Shown piece after piece: positions 1 through 6,970 of a DNA stretch of 9,268 bases. Source of the stretch: Candidatus Altarchaeales archaeon A3 (GTDB taxonomy: Archaea > Altiarchaeota > Altiarchaeia > Altiarchaeales > Altiarchaeaceae); contig MTER01000030.1 of assembly GCA_002083985.1 (NCBI GenBank), positions 1 to 9,268 of the forward strand. Direction: 5' to 3'. Below the pieces are notes generated by a model. That model searched no databases. It saw only the letters and a list, made by a program, of their open reading frames with translations, and had not been told where the DNA came from. Numbering within the stretch: position 1 is the stretch's first letter; every line of letters begins with the position of its first letter. The translations under genes were made by a program, and so were the position numbers.

Positions 1-19
1 GTATCTTTTTATATCATAT

Positions 20-68
20 CAAAAATTTGTAAATTTTTGAGTATTCTAAAAATACTGCAAGTATTTTT
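20..68. repeat. Pair of short AT-rich hairpins in the leading intergenic region
   Basis: Two inverted repeats lie side by side. Positions 20-28 and 31-39 pair over nine bases around a GT loop. Positions 48-56 and 60-68 pair over nine bases around GCA, and the second arm ends in a run of T. The second could end transcription of a gene left of the window, but stems this AT-rich also arise by chance in such DNA. Nothing else recognisable lies in 1-195 apart from possible promoter boxes. Confidence 0.35.
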
Positions 69-144
69 ATAATAATCATAATTTTATGAACCTTTTATAT
101 TGGCACAGCAATCCGTTACAAAGAGTAAATTTTAACCAAAACAT

Positions 145-176
145 TAATTTATAATCATTATTAAATTTTAAAAATT
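145..176 (+). promoter_or_regulatory. Possible archaeal TATA boxes before the membrane protein gene
   Basis: A TTTATAA-like box sits near 147-154 and an AT-only box near 166-175. The second lies about 26 bases before the ATG at 196, as expected for a leaderless archaeal transcript. The first would give a leader of about 20 bases. The DNA here is so AT-rich that neither can be singled out. Confidence 0.3.
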
Positions 177-195
177 TCAATTTCATTATTGTAAA

Positions 196-1566
196 ATGAA
201 ACTTCAAAAGGAATATTTATTGGCAATTTTGGGAATAGTCGCATTTTTGTTTGTCGGGGCATTAATATTAGTATATTTTAAAATTTCAGATGTTTTTTAT
301 TTTGCTGTCGGGGCGATAATTATAGGAATTGTTATAGCGGTCTATTATGTGTGGAAAAGCACAACCGCAAAGAAAAATATTTTGTGGCTAAAAGCAAGCA
401 AGGAAAAGACAGCGGCGGAAACAAGGGAAATTTATTTAAAGGCAGATAGCACACTGAATAAAATTTTAAAAGAAGTTCCCGATATGAATATTGATGCGGA
501 AAAAGAAATGTTAAATAAGGCAAGAACGGCGCTGATTTCATTAGGGTGTTTTACTGCAAAATACGACCTGATTTATCCCAAACTTGAAGCGCTGAATTTA
601 TCATATTTGGTGCAAAAAAAGAGAGATGTTGAGGACAGAGTGAATAAAATTTATGCAGACATAAAGACAAAATTTCAGAAGTGGATTTCCGGGTATTATG
701 GAAATTTAAATAAAATAATTAATGATGCAAGAGATGTTGGCTTTGAAGTAAATAATTTCGTTTTTGATGAAAATGTGAAAAATATTGACGATGCAACTGA
801 AAAAACAGCGCAGTTAAAGAACAAATTTTCCGAAATTTATAACTCTTTATATAAAGGGGTCTCAAATTTAGAACAGATTGCTGGTAAGCGGGCTGATACA
901 TCACAACAAAGGGAAAAAATTTTATCCGCATCCGCACATAATGACTTCTACGGATTAAGTATGTTTATTGTTATTAAAAACGAATTAAACGGTTTACTCG
1001 CAAACGATGTTTTAAAGTTAAAGGAGGCGTTATTTAATTTGGATGTGGGAAATTTAAAGGATGGAAACATATTGAGCGAAGAAGAAAAGAAAGAACTGGG
1101 CTCCATCATGAATGCAGCAAAGACCATGAATTCAGCAACACTAAAAGACATTGCTCTTATTGAGACAAAATACAGAAATTTCCTGAAAAATACAACGCAA
1201 AAAATTCGCACGAATATAATTGCATCTGAAAATTTTGTTAGTCAGCAGGAACTTCCACAGGAACTTGTAATAAATCAACATAAGACAGACATTATTCAGC
1301 CATTTGAAATATCCGATACACTTCCGCTTAATGTATGGACACAGATGTATTTTGAAAAGATAAAGAGCATGCAGACAATATTTGAAAAGAATGATGTGGT
1401 AAGAAGAATAATAAAAAATTATCCTATTGTGAAGGACATGATAGAAAAAGCAATAACCCAAAAAGGCATCGTTTCTGTTACTGACTTAAAAGTAAATTAT
1501 GCAAAGGAATTTCTGATTTATTATAAATTTAAAAATCAGGATAAAGCGGATAAGGTGAAAATTTAA
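196..1566 (+). CDS. Two-helix membrane protein with long coiled-coil-like cytoplasmic region, unknown function
   Basis: This 456-residue protein is not one I recognise. Two hydrophobic stretches at about residues 8-28 and 33-53 read as an N-terminal membrane hairpin joined by a very short loop. The following roughly 400 residues are highly charged, rich in K, E, D and N, and look mostly helical, with coiled-coil potential at about 60-330. The end (about 385-445) is denser and could be a small folded domain; it contains an isoleucine-rich segment followed by a G-I-V-S-V turn. No catalytic motif is visible. The ATG at 196 starts right before the first hydrophobic segment, which supports this start. 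It is followed after 36 bases by the methyltransferase, which has its own TATA-like box, so it need not belong to the defence operon. A structural or membrane-tethering role is a guess only. Confidence 0.8.
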   Translation: MKLQKEYLLAILGIVAFLFVGALILVYFKISDVFYFAVGAIIIGIVIAVYYVWKSTTAKKNILWLKASKEKTAAETREIYLKADSTLNKILKEVPDMNIDAEKEMLNKARTALISLGCFTAKYDLIYPKLEALNLSYLVQKKRDVEDRVNKIYADIKTKFQKWISGYYGNLNKIINDARDVGFEVNNFVFDENVKNIDDATEKTAQLKNKFSEIYNSLYKGVSNLEQIAGKRADTSQQREKILSASAHNDFYGLSMFIVIKNELNGLLANDVLKLKEALFNLDVGNLKDGNILSEEEKKELGSIMNAAKTMNSATLKDIALIETKYRNFLKNTTQKIRTNIIASENFVSQQELPQELVINQHKTDIIQPFEISDTLPLNVWTQMYFEKIKSMQTIFEKNDVVRRIIKNYPIVKDMIEKAITQKGIVSVTDLKVNYAKEFLIYYKFKNQDKADKVKI

Positions 1567-1572
1567 ATAGGT

Positions 1573-1582
1573 CAATATATCC
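1573..1582 (+). promoter_or_regulatory. TATA-like box of the first restriction-modification operon
   Basis: An AATATAT core centred near 1577 lies about 26 bases before the ATG at 1603, the spacing expected for leaderless archaeal initiation. No Shine-Dalgarno sequence precedes the ATG. This would make the methyltransferase the first gene of a separate transcription unit. Confidence 0.45.
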
Positions 1583-1602
1583 GTAACACAAGGGATAATA
1601 AA

Positions 1603-2742
1603 ATGGATGCTAATACTAATTTGTTAGATTTTGTTGGTTTGGACCAAAAAACGGACTGGAAAAAAGAAACAATTATAAATCAAAGTATGTTTCTAATAGT
1701 ATTATCTCAAATTGAAAATTGTAACGAAAATTTCAAATTAAAGTTAGAAATTAGAAAAGTTATGGAGATTGTTCAAAATCCACGAAACGACGATATTGGA
1801 ATTTTAAACATTTCTTCAAATGGCGGAACTATAAAGGTCAATAAACAGATTCTTTTGAAAAATTTAAATCAGATAATTGACGCACAGACAGTTGAAAGAG
1901 CAAAATATTATCTTAACCGACTAAAAAAAGGCCTGACAGAAATTAAAACAACTAAGATAAACGATCTAAATCTTAATCTTTGGAAAGAATATGACGATAT
2001 TTTAACAGATAGTTTGTGGATCTTAGACAAAAGAGATAAATCAGGGGCGCATAGTGCAGGATACTGGGGCAATTTTATTCCTCAAATTCCAAACCAGTTT
2101 TTAAGAAGATACACAAAACAAGGCGAGTATATTTTAGATCCTTTTTTAGGCAGCGGAACTACTTTAATTGAATGCAAACGATTAGGGAGAAATGGAATAG
2201 GAGTTGAATTATTGCCGGAGGTTGCAGAATTAGCAAATAAAAATATTGCTAATGAAAAAAACGAATTTAATGTTAAAACAGAGGTCATTAACAGGGATAG
2301 CACAGAAATAAATTTTAAAAAAGAATTAGAAAACAGAGGTATTAAATCCATTCAGTTTTTAATAATGCATCCGCCTTATTGGGATATTATTAAATTTAGC
2401 AAAAATAAACAGGACTTATCAAACGCTAATACGATTAAAGATTTTTTAGATCTTTTTGGTAAGGTTGTGGATAATACTTATGATATTTTAGATAAAGACA
2501 GATATTTTGCATTGGTAATCGGAGACAAATATTCACAGGGGGAATGGATACCCTTAGGATTTTATACTATGAATGAGGTCTTAAAGAGAAGATATTCTCT
2601 AAAATCCATAATTATTAAGAATTTTGAAGAAACAAAAGGTAAAATGAATCAAAAAGAACTTTGGAGATACAGAGCATTAGTTGGGGGGTTTTATATTTTT
2701 AAACACGAATATATATTTTTATTTAAGAAAGCGAAAAAATGA
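1603..2742 (+). CDS. DNA methyltransferase (N4-cytosine/N6-adenine type), probable Type II modification enzyme
   Basis: This is an S-adenosylmethionine-dependent DNA amino-methyltransferase of 379 residues. Motif I, the AdoMet-binding loop DPFLGSGTT, is at residues 179-187. An acidic residue that probably binds the ribose lies in the following GIGVELLPE stretch. The catalytic motif IV is HPPYW at 256-260. The order motif I then motif IV differs from the beta class, where the PPY motif comes first, and histidine replaces the usual D, N or S. The C-terminal third (about 300-379) holds conserved-looking aromatic and glycine positions (GDKYSQGEW, GGFYIFKHEY) and probably includes the target-recognition part. 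The first 110 residues match no domain I know. Its stop overlaps the next start (ATGA), implying translational coupling. The nuclease at 3342-4241 is its likely restriction partner. Target base and recognition site cannot be read from the sequence. Confidence 0.85.
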   Translation: MDANTNLLDFVGLDQKTDWKKETIINQSMFLIVLSQIENCNENFKLKLEIRKVMEIVQNPRNDDIGILNISSNGGTIKVNKQILLKNLNQIIDAQTVERAKYYLNRLKKGLTEIKTTKINDLNLNLWKEYDDILTDSLWILDKRDKSGAHSAGYWGNFIPQIPNQFLRRYTKQGEYILDPFLGSGTTLIECKRLGRNGIGVELLPEVAELANKNIANEKNEFNVKTEVINRDSTEINFKKELENRGIKSIQFLIMHPPYWDIIKFSKNKQDLSNANTIKDFLDLFGKVVDNTYDILDKDRYFALVIGDKYSQGEWIPLGFYTMNEVLKRRYSLKSIIIKNFEETKGKMNQKELWRYRALVGGFYIFKHEYIFLFKKAKK

Positions 2743-3278
2743 GGAATATTACTATGATGAAAAATTTTGAAATACAGAAAAGGGAAGTTATACAAATGAA
2801 TTCATCTGTCAGTAATTACCTGAAAAAGGAATTTAACAGGACATCAGATTATTGTAAATATTTAAGCAATCATAATAATTTCTTACCTGACATATATTAT
2901 CACCAAGCTAATTCAAAAAAGGATGCAAGAAGCATAATGAAAAACGGATATAATGAATATTTGATGTTTGAATCCAATTGTGGATTAGATAAAGGTTTAT
3001 ATATGGGCAGGGATAAAAATGCTTTGATTGTGTTTTATAGTAATAATTTTTGTAATCCTGAAAATAATATCGTAACAATTAAAGGTAATTTCAATTTTGT
3101 CAATTTAATTAATCAAAAGAAGTTAAAAAGTTTTATAAAAGAAGCAAGCAGACATAATAAAAGCATCAAAGAATACGCTCTTTCAAAAGGTTATGATGGA
3201 ATAAGATATTTTGATCCTGATGCTACGGGTGAAGAATTTGTATTGTATGAATGTAAAAAGTGTATTTTCTTTATTTAA
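2739..3278 (+). CDS. ADP-ribosyltransferase-like protein inside the restriction-modification operon
   Basis: This 179-residue protein is assigned from motif pattern only. It has the layout of an ADP-ribosyltransferase (PARP/toxin-like) fold with an H-Y-E type triad: YYH at 53-55 followed by a helix and KNGY, then GLDKGLYMGRD at 82-92 (candidate Y88), and a C-terminal GYDGIRY (151-157) leading to GEEFVLYE (164-171, candidate E165 or E166). In such enzymes the His and Tyr hold NAD+ and the Glu is catalytic. The first start overlaps the methyltransferase stop as ATGA (2739-2742). Other in-frame starts are at 2754, 2757 and 2796, and the lysine- and methionine-rich first 20 residues could be untranslated. 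The gene lies between a methyltransferase and its probable nuclease, so an accessory defence or toxin role is inferred. It could instead be an inactive ART-fold protein or a controller. Confidence 0.6.
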   Translation: MRNITMMKNFEIQKREVIQMNSSVSNYLKKEFNRTSDYCKYLSNHNNFLPDIYYHQANSKKDARSIMKNGYNEYLMFESNCGLDKGLYMGRDKNALIVFYSNNFCNPENNIVTIKGNFNFVNLINQKKLKSFIKEASRHNKSIKEYALSKGYDGIRYFDPDATGEEFVLYECKKCIFFI

Positions 3279-3289
3279 AAAGGTGAAAA

Positions 3290-3301
3290 AATATATTAAA
3301 T
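3290..3301 (+). promoter_or_regulatory. TATA-like box before the first restriction endonuclease
   Basis: An ATATATTAAA box lies in the 63-base gap between the ART-like gene and the nuclease gene. Initiation 25 or so bases downstream would leave a leader of about 20 bases before the ATG at 3342. A private promoter would allow the nuclease to be expressed separately from its methyltransferase, but the AT-rich background limits confidence. Confidence 0.35.
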
Positions 3302-3341
3302 ACAATCAGAAAAATAACCTTCGTTAATCTCAAAAAATAAT

Positions 3342-4241
3342 ATGGAATACATAAAATCAAAATTATCGGACGATTTGGCACGAAAAATTATAGGTAACCA
3401 AGAAAATGCAACCGCCTATTTATTGCGTTTAAATGAAATTAAATCAATACTTTCTTTGAAATTCAAAACTATTAGCCGCGGACAAAATAAAGGAAAGAAA
3501 ATTTTAGCATTAGGAACAAAAGAAATATGGAAAACCATTGTCGATAACTGGGATTATGAAATCAGTAAAGAAATCATAAGAGATATTTTTAAAGAAACTG
3601 ATAAATACAAAAGTGGAAAAGAAGCCAACAACGCAATGGATGTACTTATTAAAGAATGGCAATCTTTGAAATTGGGAGATGTATTATGGCCATTTTCACA
3701 GGGGGCTTTTGATGACTTTGTACAAAGAATAAATTCAGAAAAAGAAAATGGTTTTGTTAAAGATGAAAAAGTAAAAGTCGCCGCAGTTAAATACAGGAGA
3801 ATTAAAGAAATCAACACCGTCAGAAACGATTTTATAGAAACATTGATTTTTGAAAAAAATAATAATATTTTGCCAACATTGAACCATAGAAGGGGTGTTG
3901 ATTTCTTTATCAACGGAGTTTCTTTTGACCAAAAAGTCGCAAAAAGTCCTACAAACAAATTCAAAAGACATTTCAAAGATGAATGGCGAGAAATTGCAAT
4001 CAAAAAACCTGAACTTGTCGCAGAATATCTTTACAAATTCCAGGATGAGGGCAGATTTGGTGCTGACCCAAGATTGCTGGTTGTTTATATTGATGAAGAT
4101 GTTTCAATTGATAAAATCAGAGAGATCATTGATAAAACTGATTTAAATAATCCGATTGAAATTAACTTCAGTTACAAACATAAAATTCAAGGTGAGAAAA
4201 ATTATAAAGTACCTTGTTTTGTAATCTTATTACATAACTAA
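3342..4241 (+). CDS. PD-(D/E)xK nuclease, probable Type II restriction endonuclease
   Basis: This 299-residue protein has a recognisable nuclease core but belongs to no named family I can give. Residues 184-198 read RGVDFFINGVSFDQK: an acidic residue (D187) on one strand and D196-Q197-K198 on the next, the spacing of a PD-(D/E)xK metal-dependent active site. A downstream stretch (LVAEYLYKFQDEGRFGADPRLL, about 226-247, split here by eye) and a final strand (KVPCFVILLHN, 289-299) look like further core elements. The N-terminal half (about 1-150) is helical and charged and may bind DNA. It lies just behind a methyltransferase and an ART-like gene on the same strand, so it is inferred to cut the site that the methyltransferase protects. 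The gene is full length with no sign of decay. A standalone nuclease unrelated to the methyltransferase remains possible. Confidence 0.7.
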   Translation: MEYIKSKLSDDLARKIIGNQENATAYLLRLNEIKSILSLKFKTISRGQNKGKKILALGTKEIWKTIVDNWDYEISKEIIRDIFKETDKYKSGKEANNAMDVLIKEWQSLKLGDVLWPFSQGAFDDFVQRINSEKENGFVKDEKVKVAAVKYRRIKEINTVRNDFIETLIFEKNNNILPTLNHRRGVDFFINGVSFDQKVAKSPTNKFKRHFKDEWREIAIKKPELVAEYLYKFQDEGRFGADPRLLVVYIDEDVSIDKIREIIDKTDLNNPIEINFSYKHKIQGEKNYKVPCFVILLHN

Positions 4242-4270
4242 AACAACGAACGTGATAAGATAAAATTAGA

Positions 4271-5707
4271 ATGAATACTATGGCATTAGGTAAGCAGATA
4301 AATAAAGAATTTATAGACGAACTGAAAAACAACGCAAATGAGTTGTCATTATTTCTGCAAGATCAAAATGAAGGGGCGATTGTTTATGTGTTAGAAAAAT
4401 TAGGAAGATTAAACAATGACCACAGCCGCAAGCCCTTGTTAAATTTGCTTAATCATACAAATGAAAATATTAGAACTTTATCAATTAAAAATTTGGCAAA
4501 AATAGAAGATATTTCTTTGTTACCCATATTTGTAAAATATGCGAGCACAGACAAAAGTACAGAGGTAAGGCGAGAATCCGTCTCTGCAATAGGGAGGATT
4601 AGAAATGAAAGGGCAATTCCTGTCTTAATAGAACTTTTAAAAGATGAAGATCCAAAAGTTGTAATGCAAGCTATAAGGGGTTTGCTTGTTTTTTCTGATA
4701 AAGCCGGGGTAAAAAATGAATTAAAAAAACTGCTCAACCACCCAAACGAATTAATAAAAGAAGTTATCAATAAAGAAATAAACGGAGTACAATATAAATC
4801 AAATAGTCAACAAAAGCATGATGAATTCCCTCCATTTTTAAAGAATACCGTAGTGCACGGTGATGTAGAAGAAATAATAAAATATATGCCGGACGAATCT
4901 ATTCATTTAACTTTTACATCTCCGCCTTATTATAACGCCCGGGATTATTCTATCTATCAAAGCTATGAAGAATATATAAATTTTTTAGAGCGGGTATTCA
5001 AAGAAGTTCACCGGGTTACTAAAGATGGCAGATTTTTCGTTCTCAATACTTCACCAATTATTATTCCAAGAATAAGCAGGGCTTATTCCAGCAAGAGGTA
5101 TCCAATTCCTTATGATATTCATCCGTTATTAGTAAAAATGGGGTGGGAATTTATTGACGATATTGTGTGGGTTAAACTGGAAGCAAGCGTAAAAAACAGG
5201 AATGCTGGTTTCCTTCAACACAGGAAGCCACTGGCATATAAACCAAATGCAGTTACCGAAATGTTAATGGTTTACAGAAAAAGAACAGATAAATTAATTG
5301 ACTGGAATATACAGCAATATAGTTGGGATAAAGTTAAAAAAAGTAAGGTTTTGGATAAATACGAAACAACAAATGTTTGGCGCATTGATCCGACTTTTGA
5401 TAAAGTTCATAGTGCAGTTTTTCCTTTGGAGTTATGTAATAGGGTTATTAAATATTACTCTTATGTCGATGATTTGATATTTGATCCATTTGCTGGAACT
5501 GGAACATCTGGATTATCAGCAATTAATTTAAACAGATATTTTTTTTTGACAGAGAAAGAACCAAAATATATAGGCCGAATTAAAGAAGAATTAAACAAAA
5601 ACAGCAGTTTATTTAATCAAACACCTCAACCAAATTTCATTGAACTTGAAAAATTTATTTTATTATCAAAAAAATATGGCTGCACCAAAAAATATGACTC
5701 TAACTGA
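4271..5707 (+). CDS. HEAT-repeat/N4-cytosine-type DNA methyltransferase fusion, CfrBI-type modification enzyme
   Basis: This 478-residue protein has two parts. Residues about 22-170 form HEAT-like helical repeats, seen as recurring patterns such as NIRTLSIKNLAKI, EVRRESVSAIGRI and KVVMQAIRGLLVF spaced about 31-34 residues apart. Residues about 190-450 form a beta-class DNA amino-methyltransferase: catalytic motif IV TSPPYYN at 216-222, then the AdoMet-binding motif I DPFAGTGTSG at 405-414. The SPPY form is typical of N4-cytosine methyltransferases. The gene directly downstream is a CfrBI-family endonuclease, so the expected target is CCWWGG or a relative; this is by association. The HEAT part is extra compared with ordinary enzymes of this class and may contact DNA or a partner. 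An alternative ATG lies nine bases inside. The 3' end overlaps the endonuclease start, indicating co-translation. Confidence 0.85.
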   Translation: MNTMALGKQINKEFIDELKNNANELSLFLQDQNEGAIVYVLEKLGRLNNDHSRKPLLNLLNHTNENIRTLSIKNLAKIEDISLLPIFVKYASTDKSTEVRRESVSAIGRIRNERAIPVLIELLKDEDPKVVMQAIRGLLVFSDKAGVKNELKKLLNHPNELIKEVINKEINGVQYKSNSQQKHDEFPPFLKNTVVHGDVEEIIKYMPDESIHLTFTSPPYYNARDYSIYQSYEEYINFLERVFKEVHRVTKDGRFFVLNTSPIIIPRISRAYSSKRYPIPYDIHPLLVKMGWEFIDDIVWVKLEASVKNRNAGFLQHRKPLAYKPNAVTEMLMVYRKRTDKLIDWNIQQYSWDKVKKSKVLDKYETTNVWRIDPTFDKVHSAVFPLELCNRVIKYYSYVDDLIFDPFAGTGTSGLSAINLNRYFFLTEKEPKYIGRIKEELNKNSSLFNQTPQPNFIELEKFILLSKKYGCTKKYDSN

Positions 5708-6608
5708 ACAAGTTGCAAAAAATATAATTAGAAAGTTACTAAAAGGAGAGGACTACAGGATTGAAGTCGTAACGCTTATTGACGCCGAGTTTTTACAATT
5801 TGCTGTTGATTTCTTTAAGAAAATTGTTGACGCAAAGCTTAAAAACAAAGGCATAACAATAGATTGGTACAAAAAAGAATTTCGTAATCCTAATTTGCCG
5901 ACTCGAGACATTGCAATCAATTCAGGATTAAACGAAAAGACAATCTACAACATGTTTAATTCCTCTACAAAGGAAATTGTGATTGATGCTTCAAACGAAC
6001 ACCACAACGCTCTTTATGAGACGATTAAAAATCTTGTAGATATAGAGCACGACCTTGATATAACTTTAACTATTAAATTTAAAGGGGTGAGTGTTGATTT
6101 AAATATTAGCGAAAGTTTAATCGTGATAAATACCTTGGCAGTAAAAAGAGCTGCATTAAGAGGCGGATTTTGGAGTACTGCTGGCAAAAGAGTTGAAAAA
6201 TCTTTAATGCAGACGCTCTGCAAATTATACGGTGTCTCTGATAAGAATTATTCCTTAAAAATAAAAGGTAAAGAAATAGAAGATGATGATTTTGAAAGGG
6301 AGATTGATTTTTATTTAGTTGAGAACAAAAACCAACACAAGTGCGAAGTTAAGTTAATGGGCAGGGGCAATCCGGAAAGTGCTGATGCTGTCATTGCAAG
6401 AGACACTAAAGTTTTTGTGGCTGATAAACTTTCAGATACAAACAAAAAACAATTAAATAGCCGAAAAGTTGAATGGGTTGAATTAAGAAACGAGGGCGGA
6501 TTTCAAAGATTTGAAGATGTTTTGGATCACCTAAAAATTCCCCATGCCAAATTACCTGATGATATTGATAAAAAATTAGAAGGGATTTTTAAGGAAATAT
6601 TTAAATAA
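5676..6608 (+). CDS. CfrBI-family Type II restriction endonuclease
   Basis: This 310-residue protein resembles the CfrBI restriction endonuclease family, whose founding member cuts within CCWWGG. The family-like core is LRGGFWSTAGKRVEKSL followed by a PD-(D/E)xK active site: D211 in EIDFYL, then E224-V225-K226 in CEVKLMG. The next stretch, GNPESADAVIARD and KVFVADKLS, is the most conserved-looking part. The N-terminal region includes a segment resembling a helix-turn-helix (TRDIAINSGLNEKTIYNMF), which may help recognise DNA. The start at 5676 (MAAPKNMTL) overlaps the methyltransferase by 32 bases. ATG codons at 5640 and 5694 are alternatives; 5640 would add a 12-residue tail read out of the methyltransferase's coding end, which seems less likely. 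The pairing with an SPPY-type methyltransferase matches CfrBI systems. The frame is intact and probably active. Confidence 0.8.
   Translation: MAAPKNMTLTEQVAKNIIRKLLKGEDYRIEVVTLIDAEFLQFAVDFFKKIVDAKLKNKGITIDWYKKEFRNPNLPTRDIAINSGLNEKTIYNMFNSSTKEIVIDASNEHHNALYETIKNLVDIEHDLDITLTIKFKGVSVDLNISESLIVINTLAVKRAALRGGFWSTAGKRVEKSLMQTLCKLYGVSDKNYSLKIKGKEIEDDDFEREIDFYLVENKNQHKCEVKLMGRGNPESADAVIARDTKVFVADKLSDTNKKQLNSRKVEWVELRNEGGFQRFEDVLDHLKIPHAKLPDDIDKKLEGIFKEIFK
6133..6138. other. CCTTGG, a candidate CfrBI-type recognition site
   Basis: This hexamer fits CCWWGG, the known CfrBI target. Reading the window by eye, I found no other CCWWGG. It lies inside the endonuclease gene itself, so it would need protection by the adjacent methyltransferase if the specificity is conserved. 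Confidence 0.4.
6597..6608 (+). promoter_or_regulatory. TATA-like box before the broken APS kinase copy
   Basis: An ATATTTAAATAA stretch overlaps the end of the endonuclease gene and lies about 30 bases before the ATG at 6634. A TATATAAA at 6621-6628 is too close to that ATG to act as a box for it. This may be the former kinase promoter. Confidence 0.3.
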
Positions 6609-6633
6609 ATTTGGAAAAATTATATAAACAATT

Positions 6634-6918
6634 ATGTTTTGTATTTGGCTAACCGGAATACCCGGTTCGGGAAAATCAACAATAGCAAAAGAACTTGCTG
6701 ATGAATTGAAAAAGAAAAATATAAGCGTTCAAATTTTGCGATTAGATGAAATAAGGAAGGTTGTTACACTCCGGATTACAGCGAAAAGGAACGGGATATT
6801 GTTTACAGAGCATCGGTAATGATAGCAAAATTTCTTTATGATAATAGTAATGTCAATTGATGCCCCCGCAAACAAAAGAGAATACAGAGATCTGGCGAGA
6901 AATTTAATAAAAAATTTT
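6634..6918 (+). pseudogene. cysC: Truncated, frameshifted 5' copy of the APS kinase-like gene
   Basis: This is a dead second copy of the kinase gene at 8186. The first 136 bases match with only seven substitutions (about 95%), including the whole P-loop TGIPGSGKST. Next to 6769 four bases (CAAA) are missing relative to the intact copy, shifting the frame, and a TAA stop follows at 6817. A further net loss of about five bases near 6841-6862 restores the original frame, after which IDA-ANKR-Y matching codons are still legible. Similarity ends near 6918, so the C-terminal half, including the LYKKAKEG segment, is absent. The predicted product would be 61 residues and could not be a working kinase. 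The seven early changes are mostly silent or conservative (I/L, I/V), which fits divergence under selection before the gene broke. Confidence 0.85.
6634..6918 (+). repeat. Direct repeat, left copy (partner at 8186 to about 8484)
   Basis: The 5' part of the kinase gene occurs twice in the same direction, about 1.55 kb apart. Identity is about 95% over the first 136 bases, drops to about 90% over the next 77, and falls further around the second indel. The DNA upstream of the two ATGs does not match, so the left limit of the repeat is the start codon itself or very near it. Confidence 0.85.
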
Positions 6919-6941
6919 CAGCATTTATTTAAAAAAGTTCA

Positions 6942-6950
6942 ATTATATAC
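6942..6950 (+). promoter_or_regulatory. TATA box of the small-gene/TIR unit
   Basis: ATTATATAC centred near 6946 lies 25 bases before the ATG at 6971, exactly the leaderless archaeal arrangement, and no Shine-Dalgarno sequence is present. It lies just past the end of kinase similarity, so it is proper to the inserted segment and would drive both 6971-7216 and 7239-8153. Confidence 0.5.
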
Positions 6951-6970
6951 AAAGTTTAACTATTTAAAAA

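Noticed and set aside
111..120. ATCCGTTACA upstream of the membrane protein, similar to ATCCGTAACA at 1579-1588 before the methyltransferase
   Set aside because: Nine of ten bases match, but the flanks differ and the distances to the start codons are unlike each other (76 and 15 bases), so a shared operator is not supported.
3554..4003. 149-residue minus-strand open frame opposite the first restriction nuclease
   Set aside because: It is rich in S, L, F and I as expected for the complement of lysine-rich coding DNA, has no recognisable motif, and lies wholly opposite a gene with a clear active site.
3895..4146. 83-residue + strand frame inside the first restriction nuclease
   Set aside because: It is an alternate frame over the nuclease active site; the nuclease frame carries the conserved motif, so this is a shadow.
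6621..6628. TATATAAA as the promoter box of the broken kinase copy
   Set aside because: It ends five bases before the ATG, so initiation would fall inside the reading frame.
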